NCBI RefSeq assembly: GCF_014529535.1
Contig: NW_023503501.1
Coordinates: 4,470,150 to 4,534,149 of the forward strand
Direction of reading: 5' to 3'
DNA: 64,000 nt
Source: Bradysia coprophila
Taxonomy: Eukaryota; Arthropoda; Insecta; Diptera; Sciaridae
This document shows positions 15,233-24,524 of the stretch, in pieces. The notes under the pieces are model-generated. The model was not told the origin of the DNA. It saw nothing but the letters and a program-made list of their open reading frames with translations, and made no database searches. The position numbers and the translations under genes are program-made. Each line of letters opens with the position of its first letter. The first letter of the stretch is position 1.

Positions 15233-16487
15233 CAGAGTTCCCACTCCTCCTAAAATTCATAAAATTCATTAAATGGACCAAATCCTCCTAAAATCTTCTA
15301 AAACTCCTAAAATTCCTAAAATGAGCTCACACTTTCGAAGAAATTTTTTAATAATACTGAAAAACTAAAAACGGTAAAAACAGCAAAATTATTTATTTAT
15401 TTAACCACCAACGGGTATCAACCCTACTGGCGTATTCAAAAGTACAATCCATCAACATTTTCGTCAATCAAAAACGGTACACATCAAATCACAAAAAACT
15501 TAAATCTAAGCACAGCTTTGAAACAATCGACAAACGACTAAGAAGCGACGAAAAAGAAAAGAATCCAATCAGTAAGCAAAATCAAGTCAAATCAAAAATT
15601 AAAAATTTCCACAAAAATCAAGTAAAAAAATGAAAAAGAGAATGAAAAACAATGCGGCAATGAATTTGAACTTCTGTATGAACCTGACTCAACTTGCGAA
15701 AACACTCCCATCTTTGAGTCATGCAAATAGCGATCCTGAACGTGGATTTAGCGAAAATAAATACATTATCGAGGATCGCAGTTTGTTAGAAGATGCGACT
15801 ATCGTGTCACTTCGAACGTTTAAGGACACATTGAATAATATAAACGTCACTGACTTCCTAATGAATCGACGTATTTTCCACATGTGCTCCAATGTACTTT
15901 ACTTTTCTCGAACAACAAAAAGTCGAGAAGGTACTACTTCTGAAGAATAAAGAGGCGGAAGATAATCTCAATAAAGCATCTTCACAAAAAAAATCGAGTT
16001 CAGAAAAACTTTCCGATATCGAGAAATCTCTCCAGATCCAGTAGAAAAAAACTTTTTAGTGCACAAGAGCTGATAAATGATGGAAACAAAATTATGGTGA
16101 ATCTTGTTAATTCGAAAGGCGCAGTCGACAAGAAAAACCTGATAAAGGATCAGTTGCTGGCTTGTCGAGACTGGCGTCAGAAAAGAGGAAATCATAAAAG
16201 TTTCAATTATTAAACTACATAAGGAAAAATATGTTTTGACAAAAAAAAATAGCTTTTTGTCAATTTTCTTAAACATTTTTAGTATTTTACGAAGTGTATG
16301 AGAAACAGAGAAACAGAGCAAAAATTCCTCCGGAAATTACTTATACAACCTTTCCCACATTTTAAAAAATTCCTCCTAAAATTCTCCTAAAATTACCTTC
16401 CAAATCTCCTAAAATACTCCTAAAATTGCCTTTAAAATTTCCTAAAATTCCTAATTTTAGGAGCCTTCCTAAGCCGTGGGAACTCTG
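15233..16487. mobile_element. hAT-like DNA transposon remnant with TIRs and 6-bp target duplication
   Basis: The ends form a perfect 12-bp terminal inverted repeat, CAGAGTTCCCAC at 15233-15244 and its complement ending at 16487. They are flanked by the direct repeat TGATTC (15227-15232 and 16488-16493). TIRs of the CAGNG...CCCA form are typical of hAT elements. Both inner ends carry degenerate tandem TCCTAAAAT motifs (about 15245-15330 and 16366-16460). The interior keeps a C-terminal transposase fragment. hAT elements usually duplicate 8 bp; 5-6 bp subgroups are known, so 6 bp is acceptable but not textbook. Confidence 0.8.
15630..15950 (+). pseudogene. hAT transposase C-terminal (dimerisation region) remnant
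   Basis: The 106-residue frame contains LPSLSHANSDPERGFSENK followed by RSLLEDATIVSLRTFKDTLN. This matches the conserved hAT C-terminal dimerisation pattern (Ser-His-x-x-Ala/Ser-x-x-Glu-Arg-x-Phe-Ser). The catalytic and DNA-binding N-terminal parts are missing and the fragment sits inside a 1.25-kb element with intact TIRs. It is therefore a relic of an internally deleted, non-autonomous copy. The first Met is not meaningful. Confidence 0.7.
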
Positions 16488-16494
16488 TGATTCT

Positions 16495-16800
16495 TTCATC
16501 TGGTGAATCAGTTGGCTTAGTGGTATCGTACTAGCCTTCCACCAAGAAATCCCGATCAGAACATATTCTGTGTATATGACTTTGCTTCAATGTATAGCAT
16601 GAAAGTAACGTTCCTAAGCCCATTTAATTTTCATAATCTGTGTAGTTGGGGTATTTGATGCACACAGTAGAATGACATGAATGACGCCACTCGTTCACAA
16701 TGAATTCTCCGACTTCACTATACCCAGCGAGCGATGTATTCATTCGCCGTGAATCCTAAATTATGCTAGACCAACCAGGTAACCGGTAAGTGGACAATTA
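16495..16800 (+). mobile_element. Degenerate tRNA-derived SINE, probably same family as 24757-25233
   Basis: TTGGCTTAGTGGTA near 16512 resembles a Pol III A box. About 200 bp further on, ATGACGCCACTCGTTCACAAT (with one gap) matches the body of the intact SINE at 24757-25233 (ATGACACCAGTTCACAAT on its strand), and a GCGAGCGATG-like segment follows. The B box is eroded. Boundaries are approximate. Confidence 0.4.
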
Positions 16801-16984
16801 CACAAGGATCTGACCCTGAATTGGCGTAGAGTCCAACTAACTACGACATATACATGATCAAGTTATACATTCAGAAGATTCACCATTTTTGGCTTAAAAT
16901 TCTTTATCCTGGGAGATTCAGGTAATGCTTGAGAAATTTATGACTGTGTGTTTGGTATGCGTCCACCTATTGAAACGTTAGGGG

Positions 16985-17140
16985 TACAGGTTTGTCCCAA
17001 ATAACTGTAAACCCGAACTTTGACAACCCGAACGACGACGACTTCATCCACAGAGATGAACATAACCTATACGTCAATCAATTTATTTGTAAATTTTTCG
17101 TTAAAATTTTCGACAATCTGAAAATTGAGGTCAAACCTAT
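16985..17140. mobile_element. TAGGTTTGTTCC-family MITE, divergent copy
   Basis: The left end CAGGTTTGTCCCAAATAACTG and the inner string CTTTGACAACCCGAACGACG are shared with the copies at 48784-48987 and 58083-58289. The right end AAACCTAT closes the inverted repeat. Short, AT-rich, no coding capacity. Confidence 0.6.
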
Positions 17141-17197
17141 AAAATCGTTAAATGTTATGAGTCGCCTTCCTTTGCTGATAGTTATTCAGAAACTGTA

Positions 17198-17363
17198 ATA
17201 GGTTTCTTCCAAGGCCATTCAAAATGTCAATCGTCATCCACAGAGAAGACAACACAACCTCACTTTGAAGTTTCAACGAACCAATTTTTTTCAAGTTGCC
17301 GTTATGTTTGCTTGTGTCAAAATTCGTTTTTACCGTACGATGCGTACGATGGAAGAAACCTAT
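17198..17363. mobile_element. TAGGTTTCTTCCA-type MITE
   Basis: The left terminus ATAGGTTTCTTCCA and right terminus TGGAAGAAACCTAT are perfect inverted repeats of 14 bp. The internal strand TCAATCGTCATCCACAGAGA is nearly identical to the half copy at 52771. Non-autonomous element; variant of the TAGGTTTGTTCC family. Confidence 0.7.
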
Positions 17364-18162
17364 GCGTGACAGTATCATTGACCGGCTGATGATATGGACT
17401 GTGTAAACCAATTTCTCCCATGCAATTTGACGGAATTTGCGGTTCTGGAAATTCGGTATTTCCACCTCCAGAGGTCGGAAGTACAGGAATCACAATAGAA
17501 ATCTATTTCTTTGATTCCTAATAACGCCTGCTCTCATCATCGCTATAAATTCTATAAACAAATATTTACAAGCAATCATAATATGTGAGTCTAACTTCAG
17601 GCTGATCTAATGTATTTCGTCCAACAAACAGGTTATAGTTTCTCACACAAATCTCCTACTGATACACCAAAATGGCAAGTGCAAATAACGCAAATAATTT
17701 CTCTCCCGTGAGGCAAATTCTATCATCTGATTGACTGAAACGCTCTCCTGTAAGGCAAATGTCGTTGTTGATTGGATTGCTTATAACTAAGATAGACGAT
17801 TAGGTGTAAGAATGATAGACGCCTAAAAACCTTCTTTCATTTTATTAATCGACCATTAGTCGGCTCAATGAAACATTTTCCGTTTCCCAGCGTGGATGAT
17901 TATTTTTGAATGCTTGTCCACTTCTTACCGTATAGTCTCATAAGCAATGCCTTTTTGATGGTATTGTTTATTTTAACAGCTACTTAAGCCAATAAATCTG
18001 CATCAGTAGCCACAATGTAGTAATTTGATATAGCAAAACGAACAGAAAAATTGAAGAAGTAATTTGATATCAAACTCCGAGCAAAAGAAGTAACAGATTT
18101 TATAGGCTTGCCGTTTGGTTGTGCATAAAAAACTCATATCTCAATCAATAAATAATTTCAAT
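17364..18162. other. Intergenic spacer before the RidA array
   Basis: No coding frame, RNA gene or further clear repeat boundary was recognised here. Two CTCTCCYGTRAGGCAAAT strings about 50 bp apart (around 17700 and 17745) show a small local duplication. Confidence 0.4.
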
Positions 18163-18775
18163 TTATTCATAAACAGTCTCGATGTCACCAACTAGCGCAA
18201 TTGCTTCGATTTCGATCCTAGCGTTTAGTGGAAGCTTGGCCACCTGTACACAAGATCGAGCTGGGAAGTTTTTTGAGAAAACTGCAAATTAAAAATGGTA
18301 AGTTTGACTCAACTGCTCATCGCGTCTTTTCGTTTTATCGATGCGATAAAAAAAGGTTCAATCGAACCACACATCTCTGCCAAAAATATGTTTATGTTAA
18401 ATGAGCGGCAACAGTTTTACCTTTTTTATATTCCTCGTTAATCAAAGCTGATTCGCCAATATCGGCAACGAATATGGTCGTTTTGACGACCTTTTCAGCG
18501 CTGGAGCCCGACGCTTCCAACACTGCGACCAGATTTTTCAAAGCCTGAACTGTTTCGGGAACAACGCCGCCCTCTGCTAGTTTCATGGTATCTTTGTCCA
18601 TTCCTATGCAACCGGAAAGGTACACAGTTCGATCCACAACAATCGCTCGACTGTATAGCAAAAGGAATCATAAAAATTTGCAAAAACTTTACTCTCCTGG
18701 TTTTGCGAACTTGAGTGGATTTGTCGTTGGAGGTGCATTGTCTGTGGTAATTATTTTGCGGACTATTGTAGACAT
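18163..18775 (-). CDS. RidA/YjgF/UK114 family reactive imine deaminase, copy A
   Basis: RidA proteins hydrolyse reactive enamine/imine intermediates made by PLP enzymes and act as cytosolic or mitochondrial homotrimers. Exons on the minus strand are 18775-18711, 18650-18421 and 18281-18163 (65+230+119 nt, 137 aa). The start MSTIVRKIITTDNAP fits the family. The core has VVDRTVYLSGCIGMD, the helix VPETVQALKNLVAVLEASGSS, VVKTTIFVADI, NEEYKK, and the signature FPARSCVQVAKLPLNARIEIEAIAL. That C-terminal signature carries the conserved Arg (substrate carboxylate ligand) and the Glu of the IEIEA motif. The usual GPYSQA is replaced by HSFR-like spliced residues, so the active-site Tyr/Ser strand differs and activity may be altered. 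Three paralogues on this strand have identical exon sizes. Confidence 0.9.
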
Positions 18776-20857
18776 TTCGCTGCGATGTTTTACCCAACCG
18801 AGTCGATATTATAAACGAAATGACCGTAACGTGTGCAAAAACTCTCTTAAATCTGTTTGAGAGCGGTCTACGAACGGGTGATAATCATTCCAATATTTTA
18901 TCGCTTTCAGTATTGACGATAAAGAAAAATTAAATTAGAAAAGGTTGAGTGTTTCAAGCGCGTTTCGAATTGTCATTGCAGCCTATCTTGGATATTTTTC
19001 CGTAGCAAATAATGAAATTAAGTTCATGTGCCACGACTGCCGTTTCGACGCCGAAGCATAAGAAATGTTCAAAAAAATGATGTAAAAGATTTGAAATATC
19101 TTGAAAACACCTAGATCAAAATGACGTATTAGATTCGATAGTAAAAGTGCTGATTTGCTGTTCGCCTGTAAAAGGATAAAACTAGTTCTAACGGCTCTAG
19201 AAATAAGGTTGTACAATTGAAGGTTCGCATCAAGGCTACTGACTCTCACCAACTTGGGCTTTGAAGTATAGGTAATGATTAATCATCTCTAGATTTGTAT
19301 TTTGGCCGTGGGTGGTAGTGAATACAAGATTTGATAGCATCAACATTCAAGATGTTTCGTTGCTATCTGAAATTGAATATTAAAACTGGGCTTGAGCTTC
19401 ACGTAAGGTTTTTTCCATGGTTTTTATTCGTTTCACTTGTTTCACACAGTTGTTATCCGATTATATTGGAATTTCTAAAAAAGAACTGCACGTCGGATTT
19501 TCCACAATTATGATAAGATGCTTATCATACATTCATAACAGTGAAAATGGTATAAGGGCCAACTCCAGCTAAAAAGTGGAAATTGCTATCCACGTTTCAT
19601 ACACTTTACCAGGTTTTTCTAGGTTCCTTCGCTTCCTAGAGTTTTTTCATGTTGTAAAATGTGATTTAGAGATAAGTATGTGTGTTGGAGGATCCAGAGA
19701 TCCAGAGATGTTAAAGTTTGAAAATAATGTAATGTAAATAGCAAACAGTAAAAATCGCCAAAGAAACTATCAATTTGTCTGTTCAGCTTTCATCTATGTA
19801 CGTTTTACGTTCGACAAATGTGATGTAATATTAGATTACATTGGATGTTTCGAAAGTAATTCATTACATGAGGCAATAGTTTGGTTATAAAAGGAAACTG
19901 ACACGTGCGCTTTCGAGCAAAAAAGTGCGAGTTTGCCTTTATCAAACGATTGTTACCAGTTGAAAAGCCTTTGCCGAAAGAAGTAGATCAGATACATATC
20001 AGTGAATTTGCGAGTATCACAACGTTGTTGCCGCATAAATGAAGAAATCTTCATTGAATGCATCAGTTTCGAATGGATCAAACTGGTGTAATGGTCAACT
20101 TTCGCATGTGGCAGGCAATAAATTAGTTTATATCTGTTAAAAACCTGGGATGGTCACTCAGATCGCCATTTTGTTAGATAGGCGAGAACACACCACTGAT
20201 GATGATTTTACACATACACCACATCATCACAACGTCGAGAATCATCACGGGAGATGAATTTTCGTATAAAAACCAAACGTAACAAGATTGTTACGGAAAA
20301 GTTTTTTTTGTACATTTTAAATCCTACTTTCTCAGTGCTCGTCTCGTCATTCTTTCAGCAACTTTGTCCAATATAAGCGACTAATCCAACCCTGTCCAAA
20401 GTGTACAGTCTTCTTAAAAACGACAGAAGTTTGAAAATAGTTTAGTTCTGTGCAACATTAGTAAAAGAAACCTTGTCAGCTTACATGAATTGGCTTGAAT
20501 CATGAATCTTGGATAAGAAATATAATCGAAAAGTCGACTGTCTGCGGCGCCGAGATAGCTACTGCTGCTATCTTCCATTAATATCTTCTAAAAACTTAAG
20601 AGGAATGGATGCTTCGCTGAAATCATTGCCTATATTTGTGCGTTTTTTATTGCGGTTTTATAATTTTTCAAAAATGGAACTGATCAAACTGCGACGGACA
20701 TTTTTTTTTTAGTTGAAGACTAACATTTTGTAGTCGTTACTGCAGTTTTACATTTTTGAAGAGTTTTTTATAAACAAATCAGCGAAAAGACAAACTAAAA
20801 CTCTCAAAGATAGGCTTTTCAGCGAATTTTACTCTTAATAGGCATGGATGCTTAACT
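18776..20857. other. Spacer between RidA copies A and C
   Basis: No supported gene. A segment at about 19063-19180 (ATGTTCAAAAAAATG, AAAAGATTTGAA, AAAAGTGCTGATTTGCTG) recurs in diverged form at about 30593-30690, so it belongs to a dispersed repeat. The rest is AT-rich with no clear inverted termini. Confidence 0.4.
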
Positions 20858-21247
20858 AAAAAGCCTGCATTTTGGCGTTTTTTTAATTTAATTTTACCAG
20901 AATCCTTTTTGAACAATGTAATACCACAATGACGACCACAAAAGTATTGGCTTTCTATAGATTTGCTTGTGTCAGTTTCACCAGTCCTGAGAAAAGTGAT
21001 CAGACTACAAATTTTGATAAACTGATCACTTTTATTCTGATTGTGTGTACATTTCTGAGGGACAAAGCAACGACAACGATCTAGTAAAGGTCTAGTAAAA
21101 CGTAAGTTTATAAAAAAATATTTTTATTGCCATTCATCAACAATATCCGCTTTATTTAACCATAAACTGTTTCAACGTCACCAATGAGCGCAACGGCTTC
21201 GATTTCCACTTTTGCATTTACCGGAAGCTTGGCCACTTGCACACAAG
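20858..21247. repeat. 390-bp direct duplication, left copy
   Basis: Positions 20858-21247 match 22748-23137 with one difference seen (C at about 21064 versus T at about 22954). The duplicated stretch is host DNA: the 3' flank and part of the last exon of a RidA gene. It exactly brackets the 1,500-bp insertion at 21248-22747, so it behaves as an unusually long target-site duplication. Confidence 0.9.
21156..21247 (-). pseudogene. Orphan RidA terminal-exon fragment
   Basis: This is the left duplicated copy of the end of RidA copy C's last exon, encoding (on minus) CVQVAKLPVNAKVEIEAVALIGDVETVYG and its stop codon. The exon's 5' part and acceptor site are missing because the insertion boundary falls at 21247/21248. 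It has no upstream exons of its own and is probably not expressed. Confidence 0.85.
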
Positions 21248-22747
21248 GCGACTGACGTGTGTTTACGATAAAGTGTTTTGTTTTTTGTGTCTCAGAGTAA
21301 TTGTATTTCTTTTAGTCAGATTTGATTTACTAAACATTTTGTTGGCTGAATCTCTGTTATGTAGTGTTACGGTTACCGAAAAAGTTGGAGTTATCGCCAA
21401 ATCGTCAAGAAAATCAACTTTTTCCGTGCGACTACTGATGTACCGTTCAACATAACCTCACTACTCAACCAGTGCTGAGTTTTGATATTTTTTTGGAAAA
21501 TCGGATTACTGAACGATGCCGCCCCCGACAGTGAGGAAGTGCACGAAGAAAAACTGTTCGTCAGAAAGCTCAGAGGATGTTACGTACAATTGCTTCATCT
21601 TTAAAGGTCCAATTCATTGGCTGTGTTATGAAATTAACAGGCCGCCAAGTTTTATATTAGTAACCGTCAATGTCGTACTAGTCTGTGATGAGTGCCTAAA
21701 CAATCCTAAGGAATATTCGTCACCGAAACGTAAGCAACCGTCAACCGCTAATCTTGTCCAAAGAACATTCGATGTAAAAAACTCCGTTCTATCGCTGTCG
21801 AAATCAGTAACCGTTCCACAAGTATCGACACCGCCGAACAACAATACCGTCAAACAAAGTCAACAAATTCAAACAGCTGTGGAATCATTGATTCAAAAGG
21901 TCGAAATCCAAACCGCTACGATTGAAGGACTGAAAATATCAGTGGAAACGATGAACGAAACCATTTCTCAACAAAAAGTTGCTGTTTGTGAGTCAACGGT
22001 AGTCAACAATGAAAGCATTCTATCGATAAATAAGTCAATCCCACAAACCGTGAAGAACGCGACGAGAAAGTCATATGCTGAAGCCGCTAAACAGGTTGCT
22101 GTTAACAATGAAACGCCGAAATCTACACTGACAACACGGCCGAGTAAACCAGTTCTAACCGGAACGTCAACAAGTGTGATTGGCAGACCATTAGTGAAGG
22201 ATCGTTCTAAATCAATGAAACCCGAAAAAGCTTTATGGATTTCACGCGTTCATCGGGAAACGACGGAAGAGGAAATGTCTCTATACATCAGGAATTCGAT
22301 TAAAATTTCGTCGCCAGATATATCGGTCCGAAAACTCGTGAAGAAAGGTAGGGATTTGTCAACGTACTCGTTTATATCGTTCCGAATAACGTGCTCAACA
22401 TCAAATTTCAATTTGTTAATGGATCCAATGCACTGGCCGTCTTATTGTCACATACGAGAATTTGATTTGGAACAAATGTAATCAGTGGATGTGAAATTGT
22501 AACACGTAATTGCTAGAAAAGAACTGGAAGAAATGTAGGAGACAATGACGCCCGTAAACACAGATTTTAACGTAATTTTTAACGCTTTTGAGTTGTGTTC
22601 AGCCAAGTTTGGCGGTGAGTTATAGAAATTGAAATTGTAACTGATTATTTGATAAGGTTTCTTTGTCGTAAGTTGATTTATATCTGATTTTTTATGTAAA
22701 TTATTCAGCCAGTATTTGGCGGTGAAATAAATTCAAAAAATCAAATC
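21248..22747 (+). mobile_element. ORF1-only non-LTR retrotransposon-like element (half-LINE type)
   Basis: This 1,500-bp insertion has no terminal inverted or long terminal repeats of its own. It has about 268 bp of 5' leader, one intact 321-aa frame, and about 266 bp of 3' tail ending in an A-rich GAAATAAATTCAAAAAATC immediately before the right duplicate. No reverse transcriptase is present. Within the tail the phrase CAGCCA(A)GT(A)TTTGGCGGTGA occurs twice (about 22600 and 22708), like small tandem 3'-end repeats of some non-LTR elements. This architecture suggests a non-autonomous element mobilised in trans, comparable to mammalian half-LINEs. The family link is inference. Confidence 0.7.
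21516..22481 (+). CDS. Retroelement ORF1-like protein with PHD-like zinc finger
   Basis: The 321-residue intact frame starts at ATG 21516. Residues about 9-62 hold a Cys/His pattern (CTKKNC, then HWLCYE, then VCDECL) like the degenerate PHD finger in ORF1 proteins of CR1/Jockey-type non-LTR elements. Residues about 110-160 are predicted-looking coiled coil (VESLIQKVEIQTATIEGLK). The C-terminal 80 residues (LWISRVHRETTEEEMSLYI to WPSYCHIREFDLEQM) resemble the conserved C-terminal domain of insect ORF1 proteins that ends in a WPxxxxIREF phrase. ORF1 proteins bind element RNA and chaperone strand transfer. No neighbouring ORF2 exists. The frame is undamaged, consistent with recent insertion. Confidence 0.7.
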   Translation: MPPPTVRKCTKKNCSSESSEDVTYNCFIFKGPIHWLCYEINRPPSFILVTVNVVLVCDECLNNPKEYSSPKRKQPSTANLVQRTFDVKNSVLSLSKSVTVPQVSTPPNNNTVKQSQQIQTAVESLIQKVEIQTATIEGLKISVETMNETISQQKVAVCESTVVNNESILSINKSIPQTVKNATRKSYAEAAKQVAVNNETPKSTLTTRPSKPVLTGTSTSVIGRPLVKDRSKSMKPEKALWISRVHRETTEEEMSLYIRNSIKISSPDISVRKLVKKGRDLSTYSFISFRITCSTSNFNLLMDPMHWPSYCHIREFDLEQM

Positions 22748-23137
22748 AAAAAGCCTGCATTTTGGCGTTTTTTTAATTTAATTTTACCAGAATCCTTTTT
22801 GAACAATGTAATACCACAATGACGACCACAAAAGTATTGGCTTTCTATAGATTTGCTTGTGTCAGTTTCACCAGTCCTGAGAAAAGTGATCAGACTACAA
22901 ATTTTGATAAACTGATCACTTTTATTCTGATTGTGTGTACATTTCTGAGGGACAAAGCAACGATAACGATCTAGTAAAGGTCTAGTAAAACGTAAGTTTA
23001 TAAAAAAATATTTTTATTGCCATTCATCAACAATATCCGCTTTATTTAACCATAAACTGTTTCAACGTCACCAATGAGCGCAACGGCTTCGATTTCCACT
23101 TTTGCATTTACCGGAAGCTTGGCCACTTGCACACAAG
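22748..23137. repeat. 390-bp direct duplication, right copy
   Basis: Right-hand copy of 20858-21247. It keeps the last exon of RidA copy C joined to its own acceptor and upstream exons, so the gene downstream of the insertion remains whole. Confidence 0.9.
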
Positions 23138-23824
23138 TTCGAGCTGGGAAATCTTTTGAGAAAACTGCAAAATACAAAAATCAAAATTCGACTCAAATCA
23201 CCTTTTCGTTTGATTTAAATTGTAGATGAGACAAACTTTGTAGAAGTGGAAAATTACTGAATTACTTTTAGGTGAACTTAAATACGCGAGAATCAAGCGT
23301 TTCAGAAGGGCTTTTTTTAGAGAATGAGAGGTTAAAGGAACAGTTTTTTTTTCTGAAATGTGAAAAGACAGTGCAATGTATACTGGTTTCATGTACTAAT
23401 AGTACCGCGCACTTTTCAACATGCGAGTAACATTAATTTGAACCGCAACAATTTTACCTTTCTTATATTCCTCATTGACCAAAGCAAAGTCGTTCATATC
23501 TTCAACGAAGATGGTAGCTTTGAGTACCTTGTCAGGGCTGGAACCTGCAGCCTCCAACACTGCCACCAGATTTTTCAAAACTTGTATCGTTTCTGGAACA
23601 ACGCCACCATCCACTATTTTATTGGTATCCTTGTCGATTCCGACACAACCCGATACGTACACCGTTCGATCCACAACAATCGCTTGACTGTTAGAGTAAA
23701 GAAATGAAATTTTCAAATTTAGAGGTCCGGCGGGTTCAATTTTAAATTGTTTAACAAACTTGAGTGGGAATTTCGACTTAGGTGCATTGTCGGTGGTGAT
23801 GATTCTACGAATAACTTTTGACAT
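23046..23824 (-). CDS. RidA/YjgF/UK114 family reactive imine deaminase, copy C
   Basis: Exons on minus: 23824-23760, 23687-23458 and 23164-23046 (65+230+119 nt, 137 aa). The protein starts MSKVIRRIITTDNAPKSKFPL and joins across a 72-bp intron to QAIVVDRTVYVSGCVGIDKDT, VPETIQVLKNLVAVLEAAGSS, VLKATIFVEDM and NEEYKK, then FPARTCVQVAKLPVNAKVEIEAVAL. The Arg in FPARTCVQV and the Glu in VEIEA are the conserved substrate-site residues. Role: hydrolysis of 2-aminoacrylate-type imines. The gene's 3' end lies in the right copy of the 390-bp duplication, so the retroelement insertion did not break it. Confidence 0.9.
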
Positions 23825-24524
23825 TTTGTTACTACTTATATCACTTTTGGTAATGTTATACCTAATCCAGTTGGTGCAGAAGTGAAGAGATCGAAATGTG
23901 TTCAAAACTCACTTAAATCTGTTGCAAAGCGGATGAACAGTGATAAATATTTCCAATATGTTGTAATCAATTTTTGTTGATAAGAAAATCAATTGAGAAA
24001 TCGTTGAGTGTCTCTAACTGACGTCGTAGCCCAGTAACCATGGATCAACTGAGGGGTGTACAAGTACAGAAAATGATAGGACAAGTTGTATTTCTATTCA
24101 ACTGGTTGATTGAATAGGAAAGATTCGAATTTGTTCCAGTCGCCGATGATTCATAGACTGTAAGCTTTGGTGAGATATTCGAGTGACAAACCACTTTACA
24201 TTTTACACTAGAAATTCACCACGCCATACAAATTTCTTTGAAAATTTTCCAGATTTTTTTACAGTGCCAAATATACTGTCCCGTTTCAGTACTCTAATTT
24301 AGAGTACCACTCATGCTCAATCACTCATGCGTCAACGCCCTTTTTTACTAAACACATAATGTGTCAGGTAATCCCTAAAGTTTTTACTTTCACGCTCACT
24401 CCTTTCCGTAATACACGTGATACATAAGGTTTGTTAGGCCAGTAAACAACGACACATTTGTTCTGCAAAAATATATTTTTCGACTTCATTTTCCTTCACG
24501 AACCAACAAAATGATCCATATAAT
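23825..24524. other. Spacer between RidA copies C and D
   Basis: About 700 bp of AT-rich sequence. It probably includes the promoter of copy C and the 3' UTR of copy D. No gene or bounded repeat was recognised. Confidence 0.4.

Noticed and set aside
20858-23137. LTR retrotransposon with 390-bp LTRs
   Set aside because: The duplicated sequence is host RidA exon and flank, lacks TG...CA ends, primer-binding site and polypurine tract, and the interior lacks pol.
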